Shown piece by piece: positions 14,584-21,166 of a stretch of DNA of 21,166 nucleotides; the first letter of the stretch is position 1, and each line of letters opens with the position of its first letter. Source of the DNA: a virus. The position numbers were made by a program, and so were the translations under genes. The notes beneath the pieces were generated by a model. That model was not told the DNA's origin. It saw only the letters and a program-made list of their open reading frames with translations, and searched no databases. Location: positions 1 through 21,166 of IMG/VR virus record IMGVR_UViG_3300021792_000025; one strand, written 5' to 3'.

Positions 14584-15222
14584 TAATTTTTTATAATCTT
14601 TTAATGAATTTTGCATATTTATTGTCAAAAATGTTGATAAATATTCATCTTTTTTAACTATACTAAAAATTAATTTTTTATGTCTAAAAAAATAAAAATA
14701 TTTAGTAAATATTTCAAAAAAATCTTTTTTAAATTTATTATTATTTAATTTTTCAGATATTCTTATTCTTACAATATTTTTATAAAAATTACCTTCAATA
14801 TGAATAAGTTTGTGAAGTCTAATTGAAATATTATCTTTTGTTGAATTATTTTTATTATCAATTGAAATTAAATTAAATTCTTTATATAAATAATCTTCTA
14901 ATTCTTGTATCAAACCTTTTGATAATAATTTATATAATTTTGTTTTTAATTCTTTTATTCTTTTAACAAATAATTTTAATAAATAATATAAATTTTTTCT
15001 TCTTTTTGTTTCACCTAAAAATGTATAATAAAAATATTTTCCATCTGTAAAAAAATTAATATATTTATTTTTATTTATTGACATATTTGCAATTAATGAA
15101 TTTTCAAATATTTGAATTGATTTCATATCAAATAATTGAGATCTTTTTAATGCACCTAAAATTAATTTAAAATAATTATCTTTAGAAACATTTTCAATAT
15201 TCCAATTAGAATACTTTTTCAT
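14569..15222 (-). CDS. Unknown basic, helical protein with its own promoter
   Basis: The product is 217 aa, rich in Lys, Leu, Ile, Phe and Tyr. Residues 75-115 form a long basic amphipathic stretch (ETKRRKNLYYLLKLFVKRI then KELKTKLYKLLSKGL), which may bind nucleic acid or be a helical bundle; a second aromatic/basic cluster is YFYFFRHKKLIF near 175-187. No Cys, signal peptide or true membrane span. It sits alone between the tail/adsorption run and the packaging operon, with promoters on both sides, so it is transcribed from its own start and can read into the packaging operon. Its last codons supply the -35 box of the next promoter. I recognise no family. Confidence 0.65.
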   Translation of the reverse strand: MKKYSNWNIENVSKDNYFKLILGALKRSQLFDMKSIQIFENSLIANMSINKNKYINFFTDGKYFYYTFLGETKRRKNLYYLLKLFVKRIKELKTKLYKLLSKGLIQELEDYLYKEFNLISIDNKNNSTKDNISIRLHKLIHIEGNFYKNIVRIRISEKLNNNKFKKDFFEIFTKYFYFFRHKKLIFSIVKKDEYLSTFLTINMQNSLKDYKKLLTLI

Positions 15223-15230
15223 TATTTATT

Positions 15231-15256
15231 CCTTAATTATTTTTTTATAATTATAA
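15231..15256 (-). repeat. 26-bp promoter-leader block, copy 2
   Basis: This is the partner of 14536-14561, with one mismatch. It covers the -10 box and the A-rich leader to the Shine-Dalgarno sequence of the 217-aa gene. Confidence 0.85.
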
Positions 15257-15279
15257 TATATTTTTAAAAAATATGTTAA
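15250..15279 (-). promoter_or_regulatory. Sigma70-type promoter of the 217-aa gene
   Basis: TTAACA (15274-15279, five of six to consensus), an 18-base spacer, then TATAAT (15250-15255). The spacer contains an AT dyad (ATATTTTT/AAAAATAT). No TG extension is present, so it is weaker on paper than the packaging promoter next door. Confidence 0.65.
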
Positions 15280-15282
15280 ATT

Positions 15283-15918
15283 TTATAAAAACATTTCTTC
15301 TGTTACATCAATTATTGTATCATCTCCTATTTTTTTATCAGTTTGTTCTATTGTTCTTTCATTATTTGCAACTTTCTTAATATCAGCCATTCCCTGTTCT
15401 AATAAATCATTTAAAAATTCTTCAGTTGTATTATCTACATTAATTTCATTTTCTATCATTTTTTCTGCATATTCTTGATTTAATTTTTTACTTGTTGTAA
15501 TATTAATATTATCTTTTGTTACTGGAACTACAATTGCTTTTGTATAAATATGACCAAAATCATCATTATTAGATTGTAAATCTGCAACTTTATATAATTG
15601 TTCACCTGCAGGCATTTTAAAAATAATTAATGAATTAATCGGTACTTCAGTTAAATCATCAAAATATATTGCTTTTTCATCTCCATTTAGTTCGTCATAA
15701 AATCCACCAAAATGTTGTTTTGAACCTGCAAATACAAAAGGAGCTAAAAATTTACCAGTCCAATCAGGAGTTTCATTATAAATAATTTCGTCATCATATC
15801 CACCTCTTCCTGATTTAAATCCTTTAGGATAATACATTTCTCCATCAATACCAAATAAATTTGATAATACTTTTACAGATGTTCTGCCTGCAATTCTTAA
15901 TACGGGACTAAATAACAT
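15283..15918 (-). CDS. Beta-rich structural protein of unknown role
   Basis: The product is 211 aa. It starts MLFSPVLRIAGRTSVKVLSN and continues FGIDGEMYYPKGF with a Gly-rich loop (GRGGYDDE), then WTGKFLAPFVFAGSKQHFGG. Residues about 90-135 (DDLTEVPINSLIIFKMPAG, EQLYKVADLQSN, YTKAIVVPVT) read like a small beta barrel of the kind used in head-closure or baseplate adaptors. Residues 140-211 are a charged, helical tail ending DVTEEMFL. The start has AAAGGCAATAA and overlaps the preceding gene by 11 bases. It is the last gene of the tail/adsorption run, before a new promoter. I recognise no family with certainty. Confidence 0.6.
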   Translation of the reverse strand: MLFSPVLRIAGRTSVKVLSNLFGIDGEMYYPKGFKSGRGGYDDEIIYNETPDWTGKFLAPFVFAGSKQHFGGFYDELNGDEKAIYFDDLTEVPINSLIIFKMPAGEQLYKVADLQSNNDDFGHIYTKAIVVPVTKDNINITTSKKLNQEYAEKMIENEINVDNTTEEFLNDLLEQGMADIKKVANNERTIEQTDKKIGDDTIIDVTEEMFL

Positions 15919-16246
15919 TTATTGCCTTTGAAAATATTTTACATTCACAAGGTTTATATTCAATTGTTTCAAAAATAATATTTTGATTAGTTTTTATTTT
16001 ACATTCACAAGGTTTATATTCAATTGTTTCAAAAATAATATTTTGATTAGTTTTTATTTTACATTCACAAGGTTCAAAAAAATTTATTTCAATTTCATTA
16101 TGAAAATTATTTCCAAAAAATGTTAAATTATTATTAAAATAATATTTTTTTGACTCAATATAATGATTATTTGTACATATTTTATTTTGGTATTTTCTTT
16201 TTAATATTGGCTTAAATAATGGATTAGATAAATTTAAACATTTCAT
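15908..16246 (-). CDS. Small protein with Cys-x-Cys tandem repeats
   Basis: The product is 112 aa. Residues 1-57 are basic and Asn/Tyr-rich with one Cys at each end of the first 25 residues (MKCLNLSN, NKICTNN). Residues 58-105 are tandem 20-residue units PCECKI-KTNQNIIFETIEYK, two full and a third cut after PCECKI. Three evenly spaced Cys-Glu-Cys pairs could bind a metal or form disulfide ladders between subunits; neither can be told from sequence. No signal peptide is present. AGGATTTTATA precedes the ATG, the LamG-like gene ends just upstream, and it overlaps the next start by 11 bases. The exact DNA repeat shows a recent expansion. No family is recognised. Confidence 0.65.
   Translation of the reverse strand: MKCLNLSNPLFKPILKRKYQNKICTNNHYIESKKYYFNNNLTFFGNNFHNEIEINFFEPCECKIKTNQNIIFETIEYKPCECKIKTNQNIIFETIEYKPCECKIFSKAINVI
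15935..16074. repeat. Exact 60-bp tandem repeat, 2.3 copies
   Basis: Bases 15941-16000 and 16001-16060 are identical, and 16061-16074 repeats the first 14 bases; the match extends 6 bases to the left. The unit encodes 20 residues including PCECKI, and a multiple of three keeps the frame when copies are gained or lost. Confidence 0.97.
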
Positions 16247-16255
16247 TATAAAATC

Positions 16256-16981
16256 CTATAAAATTTTGTATGATATATTATCAATACAAACATTTTTTGC
16301 AAAATCTGAATAATTGTGTTCATTTCCGTCTTGATAATCACTTGCACCAATTATCCAATCACCATTATCAAAATCATTCCAAACAAATTTTCCTGATATT
16401 TTTTTTATTAAATTATCATTAAAATATATTTCAATATCATCTTTTTGTATTAATTTAAATTTATATAATTTTTCAATTTCAAAAGATTTATTAAATTCAA
16501 TAATTCCAATATTTGTTTTTAAAATAAAATAAAATATATTATTTTTAATTAAAAAAGCAAATCCAGATGCTTCATTATCATCATATTTTGCTGAACTACC
16601 ATAAAAAAATGACATTATATATCCTGATGGGTTTTCTTTTAAAAATATATCTGCATTTATTTCAAATGATTTATCAAATATTTTTTCTTTACCTTCAGAT
16701 CTTTTCATAAAAATAATATATTTTGAACCATCAAAAAAATTATTACAAGTATATGTAATTTCTTTATTATTTTCAGAATTACATAATTCTAATAAATTTT
16801 CATTAGTAGGAATATAATTTGAATTACAAAAATCTATAAATCCATTTCCTGTGGTATCTAAAAATTGAATTTTTTGTTTATTATAATATAAATTACACTC
16901 AATTATTTCATTTTTTATTTTATTTAACTTTTTTTCAAAATCATTAAATTTTTTAGTATTAATTTTTTCAAAAATTCCCAC
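16256..16981 (-). CDS. LamG / concanavalin-like lectin domain protein, probable tail or adsorption protein
   Basis: The product is 241 aa. An N-terminal coiled coil (residues 5-35, KFNDFEKKLNKIKNEIIE) is followed by a beta region and then a LamG-like jelly-roll (about 95-241). Its pattern includes FEINADIFLKENPSGYIMSF, ASGFAFLIKNNIFYFILKT, YKFKLIQKDDIEIYFNDNLI and a C-terminal strand DNISYKIL. Such domains bind sugars in many phage tail proteins and cell-surface proteins. The coil-plus-lectin layout fits a small trimeric fibre. The start is GTG at 16981 with AAGGATTAATTT; no ATG is suitable. It lies between small unknown genes in the fibre region. Domain assignment is from the strand pattern, without a search. 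Confidence 0.6.
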   Translation of the reverse strand: MGIFEKINTKKFNDFEKKLNKIKNEIIECNLYYNKQKIQFLDTTGNGFIDFCNSNYIPTNENLLELCNSENNKEITYTCNNFFDGSKYIIFMKRSEGKEKIFDKSFEINADIFLKENPSGYIMSFFYGSSAKYDDNEASGFAFLIKNNIFYFILKTNIGIIEFNKSFEIEKLYKFKLIQKDDIEIYFNDNLIKKISGKFVWNDFDNGDWIIGASDYQDGNEHNYSDFAKNVCIDNISYKIL

Positions 16982-16984
16982 AAA

Positions 16985-17257
16985 TTAATCCTTAATTAAA
17001 TCTTTATTATCAGTAAATAATGTTTGATTTACATAATCATAAATTGCTTGAATTCCAAATTCATCATAAAATATATATGCGCCATCAGTATATATTTTAT
17101 TTTCATATTTTAAATTATTTTCTAAAGAAAAATTATCAGGATTCAAATCTTTTACATATTTTGAATATTTCATATTATTTATTATATTATAAATTTTATT
17201 ATTTGAACATTTATTTATTATTCTTTTATTCATTGCTATCAAATTTGTTATATACAT
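16985..17257 (-). CDS. Small unknown protein in the fibre region
   Basis: The product is 90 aa, rich in Asn, Ile, Lys and Tyr, with the end YDYVNQTLFTDNKDLIKD. The ATG at 17257 has AAAAGGTAAAAT and overlaps the preceding gene by 32 bases; a Met at residue 9 lacks a comparable site. The aromatic-rich segment KIYTDGAYIFYDEFGIQAIY is probably a beta hairpin. Its stop lies 3 bases before the GTG of the LamG-like gene. No signal, membrane segment or known motif is seen. Possibly a chaperone or small structural partner of its neighbours, on position only. Confidence 0.6.
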   Translation of the reverse strand: MYITNLIAMNKRIINKCSNNKIYNIINNMKYSKYVKDLNPDNFSLENNLKYENKIYTDGAYIFYDEFGIQAIYDYVNQTLFTDNKDLIKD

Positions 17258-17837
17258 ATTTTACCTTTTTATCTAAAAAATATTTTTTTGTTAAATATCT
17301 TTCTACTTTTTTTGTTGAAATAAATTCAATTAATTTATAAAAATGTTTATTCAATTCTTTATGTAATTTTTTATTTCTTATTTTAGGATAAGCTGTTAAT
17401 GCTTTACCTAATTTAGATATTGTATAATTATTTAAAATAACTGAACCAACTTTATTTAAAGCATATGCAAGATAATATTTAAAACTTGGATCATCAGAAT
17501 ATAATTTTATAGGATCATTAATATATAATTCTGAAAATCTTTCTTTATGATATTCTCTATATGGTATTTGTAAAATTTGAAGATATTTTGGTCTTTTATG
17601 AATTTTATTTTTTTTATCAAAATATTTTTTACCTTCAACTATAAAATATAGATTAATAAATGGAACTAAAACTTCTTCTTGTATTTCATAATATTCAATA
17701 CTCCAACCTTTATATTCAATTTTTCCAAGTTGTTTTTTTCTTTTATTTATTGATTCTTTAAACATTGTATTTTGTGTATTATATTTTAAATTTTTTAAAG
17801 AAAGTTGAGAAGGAAAATATTTATGATATAATATCAT
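17226..17837 (-). CDS. Unknown basic protein in the fibre region
   Basis: The product is 203 aa. Residues 35-100 contain a beta-rich Tyr/Trp segment (YKGWSIEYYEIQEEVLVPFI, NLYFIVEGKKYF, RPKYLQILQIPYREYH), followed by helices (FKYYLAYALNKVGSVILNNY) and a very basic C-terminus. It has no Cys and no signal peptide. The start overlaps the preceding gene by 17 bases. The ribosome site is weak (AGAAAGTATAAAAA), so it may depend on coupling from upstream. The start codon lies in a 15-base palindrome (ATGATAT-T-ATATCAT, 17823-17837) that could hide it in a hairpin. I recognise no family. Confidence 0.6.
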   Translation of the reverse strand: MILYHKYFPSQLSLKNLKYNTQNTMFKESINKRKKQLGKIEYKGWSIEYYEIQEEVLVPFINLYFIVEGKKYFDKKNKIHKRPKYLQILQIPYREYHKERFSELYINDPIKLYSDDPSFKYYLAYALNKVGSVILNNYTISKLGKALTAYPKIRNKKLHKELNKHFYKLIEFISTKKVERYLTKKYFLDKKVKYVYNKFDSNE

Positions 17838-18012
17838 TTTTTATACTTTCTATATTTATTTTATTTTTAAAAAATTTTTTATCATTGAAAGAATTAATAT
17901 ATCCCAATAAATAATTACCATCAAAATCAATTATAATTTTTTTAGGATTTTCTTTAAAATTATTTTTAATATATTTTTTAATTTTTAATAACTTTTCTTT
18001 ATTAATTTTCAT
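17821..18012 (-). CDS. Very small unknown protein after the fibre gene
   Basis: The product is 63 aa, starting MKINKEKLLKIKKYIKNNF. A longer open frame to 18060 would overlap the fibre gene far more; the ATG at 18012 overlaps the fibre stop by 11 bases and has GGAATTGAAT in front, so I prefer it. Half the residues are Lys, Ile or Asn: a basic N-terminal helix and then a beta hairpin (KKIIIDFDGNYLLGYINSF). T4-type fibre genes are often followed by small chaperones, but nothing in this sequence shows that role. Confidence 0.55.
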   Translation of the reverse strand: MKINKEKLLKIKKYIKNNFKENPKKIIIDFDGNYLLGYINSFNDKKFFKNKINIESIKNDIIS

Positions 18013-20830
18013 ATTCAATTCCAATCCAATGTAAAATCCAATTATATTGTTTGGCATCATTTAAATAATCATTGCTATCATAATTACAATATAAATAAAC
18101 TCTAAATCCATTTTTTGTAGGATTATAAATACTTGTTGTTCCCGTCGTTTTCCATAAATGACTATTTCCACTTAAACTTGTAAAATAAATTACATTATCA
18201 GAAAAATTATAATTACTTGTATCTATATCTATATATAATCCTTTTGAATCATATATTTTCCAGTTATTTGAATATCCAGTTTCAATTCTTTTTATTTTAT
18301 TCGTAAATATTGGAGTAATTTGTTTTTCAAAATTTTCATAAATAATCAAACTTTCAAGTGCATATATTTCATCATTTTTATCTTGATTTTTATTAAATAC
18401 TATTTCAATTTTATTTTCATCTTTTGCAATAAATGGAATTTCAATAACTGATCTTATATAATACTTTCCATTTAAAAATTTAAAATTTTCATTTGTTATA
18501 TTTGATAATTCACCAGATTCGCATAAAATAATATTTTTATCAATTTGTGATTTATTTAATAAATTTTTAATTTTTTCATCATATTGTGAAATTCCATAAT
18601 TAAAATAATTTTTATCATTAATATTAATTTGTATTTTATCCGTTGTATCAATTGTATTTATACTTAAAATAGATAATCTTAAAAAATATTGTTTTCCTAT
18701 ATTTAATTTTATATTTTCTGTTAATTTTTTAATTTTATCAGTAAAAACTACAAATCCTCCATTTTCTTTAATAATATTATTTTTTGATAGTTGTGAATTA
18801 TTTTCAAAATTTGAAATATTCCAATATTTATAAATTTTATAATTTGGCAATGATTCAACTTTTATATTCAATACATTCATCATTTCATTTTCGTAATCTT
18901 CGTTTAAAGTATTAAAAAATTGTAATAAAATATTTTTATCAAAAAAATCTGTTATTTCAAAATGTCCAATAATATCTTTATTATCAGACGTTAAAGTATT
19001 TGTCCAAGAACAAAATTTATCATTATATTTTTCAAATTTAACAATATTTGATTTATAATTAAAAGGTTCATATTTTTTTTGTGTTGCATTATCTTTAAAT
19101 ATTAATTTATCATTTAATTTTATACCATATTGTTCACCATCCCAAGATCCACTCAAATGAATATCAAATGAAATTTTATAAAATGCAAGATTTTTGTTAT
19201 CAATTTCTATAAATGAATTATAATCTTTATTTATAAATTTTTTATTAGGTACTGCAATTAATTCATTATTATTTATTTTACCTGACCACGTTATTGGTAA
19301 TTTACTTTCTGAATGTAAAGGTAAAAAATCAGAATTTTTAATATATGATTCATCAATGTTTTTAAAATAAAAATCCAAAATTTGATAATATTTACCAAAA
19401 TAACATAAATAAACATTATCATAATCGTCATCAATATCAATTTGATATTTAAACCAAGTTATATTTTCATTTGAAAGTCCAAAATTATCAAATTTTTTTT
19501 CTGATAAATTACTAATAAATTTATTTTGTAAAATATCAAAATAAATAACATTATTGTTTTTAATTATTTTTAATACTTTACTCATACCTTCTGATGATTC
19601 TAAATCATATATTAATGATCCTATTTCATATTTTCCTTTTTTTAATTTGATAGGAATTTTAAAATATAATGGATTATCATTATCTTTTGATGTATATAAA
19701 TTTGATTTCATTGAACCACCAAGCCCAGTATCTAAAATATGATTATTATCAAATGGATAATTATCATCTTTCATATCACAAACAGCAGTTGCTTGAAATT
19801 GATTTGAAAATTCTGAAATAACTTTATAATCAATTAATTTTGAATTAATATTATGTATAGAATTAATATTATTTGGATATTCTTCATTATACATTACAAT
19901 ATATCCAAATCCAGGATAATCTCTTTGATATACTTTAAAAGTTATTTGTATTTCATCACCATCTTGTTCATTTAATAAATATCTTAAATCTAAATTATTA
20001 TGCTCACATTTTGTTCTTCTTGAACCACCTGATGACCCACAATCATTAAATCTTTTTGATTCGCCTGTAATAGGATTGATTAAATCAAAATAATTTGTAG
20101 TTTCAGTATCAGTAAATTCATATTTTAAATAAGTTTTACCAGATGTAAAAATATATCTACTTACTGTAATTGTTTTTGATGTTGTTCCTCTTGATTCTGT
20201 TAAAAATCCATTATATTCATATCTTGTAATTTTTACAGGATTTATTAATGAATTTGTCATATTTTTTAATAAATATATTTTTTTTGTAATTGATGAATTT
20301 AAAGCATTTACATTTGCATTAGGATTTAATAAGTTAAAAATTTGATTTTCAATTCCATCAATTTGATTATTTAAATCATTAAATTTATTATTAAAATTAT
20401 TAATAATATTTTTTTCTGTATTATTAATTTTATTATTTAAATTATTATATTTTTTATTACATTCTGTATTTAAACTGTTAATTTTATTTTCTAATTCTGT
20501 TAATTTTTTGTTAAATAAATTTTCTAAATTATTAACTTTTTCTTCAATTTTTTTTATATCATCAATATAATTTTCTAATACATCAATTTTTGATAAATTA
20601 TTATACAATATTTCATATTGATTTGTAATATTATCAATTTTTTTATTCCATTCTTCAATTAATAAATTTATTTCTTTAACATTTAAATTTTCTAGTTCAT
20701 TCAAATTTATTAATATTTCATCAAGTAATGTTCTAATTGTTTTATCATCTGGATTATATTTTAATAAATAATCAGTTTCAATATAATCATTAGTATTTTT
20801 ATTATAAATTTTATCTGTTCTTATTGGCAT
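18002..20830 (-). CDS. Large tail-fibre-like protein with N-terminal coiled coil
   Basis: The product is 942 aa. The N-terminus (MPIRTDKIYNKNTNDYIETD) is probably the attachment part. Residues about 35-170 form a long Asn/Lys/Leu/Ile coiled coil (repeated NNLENLFNKKL, NKINNTEKNIINNFNNKF), the usual trimerising shaft of phage fibres. From about 200 on it is beta-rich with several strand-rich modules, including CGSSGGSRRTKCEHNN (two Cys within a Gly/Ser loop), repeated carbohydrate-binding-like segments (LAFYKISFDIHLSGSWDGEQ) and a last domain ending GFRVYLYCNYDSND…YNWILHWIGIEYEN. That GF-x-VYL…A…W-x-x-x-WIGI ending resembles the C-terminal knob of many tail fibres. Start: ATG with AAAGGATAAAA. 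It overlaps the upstream gene by 20 bases. A receptor-binding or baseplate-attached fibre is likely; the exact class is unknown. Confidence 0.7.
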   Translation of the reverse strand: MPIRTDKIYNKNTNDYIETDYLLKYNPDDKTIRTLLDEILINLNELENLNVKEINLLIEEWNKKIDNITNQYEILYNNLSKIDVLENYIDDIKKIEEKVNNLENLFNKKLTELENKINSLNTECNKKYNNLNNKINNTEKNIINNFNNKFNDLNNQIDGIENQIFNLLNPNANVNALNSSITKKIYLLKNMTNSLINPVKITRYEYNGFLTESRGTTSKTITVSRYIFTSGKTYLKYEFTDTETTNYFDLINPITGESKRFNDCGSSGGSRRTKCEHNNLDLRYLLNEQDGDEIQITFKVYQRDYPGFGYIVMYNEEYPNNINSIHNINSKLIDYKVISEFSNQFQATAVCDMKDDNYPFDNNHILDTGLGGSMKSNLYTSKDNDNPLYFKIPIKLKKGKYEIGSLIYDLESSEGMSKVLKIIKNNNVIYFDILQNKFISNLSEKKFDNFGLSNENITWFKYQIDIDDDYDNVYLCYFGKYYQILDFYFKNIDESYIKNSDFLPLHSESKLPITWSGKINNNELIAVPNKKFINKDYNSFIEIDNKNLAFYKISFDIHLSGSWDGEQYGIKLNDKLIFKDNATQKKYEPFNYKSNIVKFEKYNDKFCSWTNTLTSDNKDIIGHFEITDFFDKNILLQFFNTLNEDYENEMMNVLNIKVESLPNYKIYKYWNISNFENNSQLSKNNIIKENGGFVVFTDKIKKLTENIKLNIGKQYFLRLSILSINTIDTTDKIQININDKNYFNYGISQYDEKIKNLLNKSQIDKNIILCESGELSNITNENFKFLNGKYYIRSVIEIPFIAKDENKIEIVFNKNQDKNDEIYALESLIIYENFEKQITPIFTNKIKRIETGYSNNWKIYDSKGLYIDIDTSNYNFSDNVIYFTSLSGNSHLWKTTGTTSIYNPTKNGFRVYLYCNYDSNDYLNDAKQYNWILHWIGIEYEN

Positions 20831-21166
20831 TTTTATCCTTTATTACTAAACAATTAACTATAATATTTTCATTTGCAAAATCTTTATTAATATTATCTAA
20901 ATATATTCTCCAATTATCATTTGTATAATAAATTGAATTTGAACCTGTATAAAAATCTTTATAATTTTTAAAATATAAAGATATATAAATTATATTTTTA
21001 TTTGATAATGGAATATCAATATAAGAATTATTATTATAATTTTGAAAATTTCCAAAAAATTGATATAATTCAATATTTAGAATTGATAATGAATTAATTG
21101 TGTCAGGTAATTTTATATTATTTATTTTATTTGTAATATAATTAAATTTATTATTAAAATTTTTGA
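20811..21166 (-). CDS. C-terminal part of an unidentified tail-region protein (5' end outside window)
   Basis: An open frame enters from the right edge and ends at TAA 20811-20813; 117 residues are visible. They read NKFNYITNKINNIKLPDTIN, a short coil, then alternating strands (SYIDIPLSNKNIIYISLYF, DNWRIYLDNIN, NIIVNCLVIKDKN). The coil-then-beta layout and Asn/Ile richness match the fibre gene that follows. It overlaps that gene by 20 bases and contains its ribosome site, so the two are coupled. The N-terminus is missing, so no function is assigned; a fibre or baseplate-associated protein is likely. Confidence 0.7.
   Translation of the reverse strand, partial: KNFNNKFNYITNKINNIKLPDTINSLSILNIELYQFFGNFQNYNNNSYIDIPLSNKNIIYISLYFKNYKDFYTGSNSIYYTNDNWRIYLDNINKDFANENIIVNCLVIKDKNANKNR

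Noticed and set aside
18013-18060. Longer start for the 63-aa gene after the fibre
   Set aside because: It requires a 59-base overlap with the fibre gene; the internal ATG has a plausible GGA-containing site and a small overlap.
1-21166. tRNA genes, CRISPR arrays, insertion sequences, integrase or attachment sites
   Set aside because: No cloverleaf-like, spacer-repeat or transposase sequence was seen; the short repeats found are all inside genes or in the capsid leader.
1-21166. Alternative genetic code (TGA as Trp), considered because of extreme A+T content
   Set aside because: Trp positions in conserved motifs (sheath KLWVV, terminase, capsid) use TGG and the genes are full length under code 11, ending in TAA.
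1-21166. T4-type late promoters (TATAAATA)
   Set aside because: No convincing copy was found at suitable distance before the capsid, terminase, neck or fibre genes; in DNA this A+T-rich, partial matches are expected by chance.

Overview
The window is part of the virion-assembly region of a contractile-tailed (myovirus-type) bacteriophage. Every supported gene lies on the minus strand, so the natural reading order is from base 21166 down to base 1. Recognisable proteins are the large terminase (TerL), the portal, a T4 gp21-type prohead protease carrying a long scaffold-like coiled coil, a T4 gp23-type major capsid protein and a T4 gp18-type tail sheath. The DNA is extremely A+T-rich (by eye about four fifths). 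All stops I checked are TAA, TGG encodes Trp and TGA is not read through, so ordinary code 11 fits. Ribosome sites are nearly uniform (AAAGGAT, then 4-9 bases, then ATG). Two strong sigma70-like promoters point to a low-GC bacterial host; the sequence does not say which.

Layout in transcription order. (1) 21166-15283: accessory tail or adsorption genes, namely the end of an unidentified gene, a 942-aa fibre-like protein, three small unknowns, a LamG/concanavalin-like protein, a Cys-repeat protein and a 211-aa beta-rich protein. They form one tightly packed or overlapping run. (2) 15222-14569: a single unknown gene with its own promoter. (3) 14529-8495: packaging and prohead operon from a perfect TTGACA-17-TATAAT promoter: 84-aa protein (terminase small subunit position), TerL, portal, 154-aa unknown, protease-scaffold fusion, then a hairpin. 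(4) 8336-6936: major capsid gene with its own leader and a strong terminator. (5) 6854-5142: a free-standing homing endonuclease with its own promoter, inserted between capsid and downstream head genes. (6) 5123-3482: three acidic head-associated proteins ending in a very strong terminator. (7) 3422-1: neck and tail genes, ending in the tail sheath, which runs off the left edge.

How the parts work together: the portal nucleates a prohead on the scaffold, the capsid protein polymerises around it, and the gp21-like protease matures it. TerL then packages DNA, and neck and terminator proteins join the head to a contractile tail whose sheath is the last gene seen. The fibre-like and lectin-like proteins would act in host recognition.

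I see no new defence or anti-defence system. The most interesting signals are: (a) two head genes share the C-terminal peptide LAEKLL, and its codons are the 5' arm of a terminator whose stem shows a compensated silent substitution; (b) the protease is fused to about 450 residues of scaffold-like coil with no internal Met for a separate scaffold; (c) a four-repeat acidic protein has protease-type L/I-x-E|A sequences at repeat boundaries; (d) a near-identical 26-bp promoter-leader block precedes two adjacent transcription units; (e) an exact 60-bp tandem repeat encodes PCECKI motifs.
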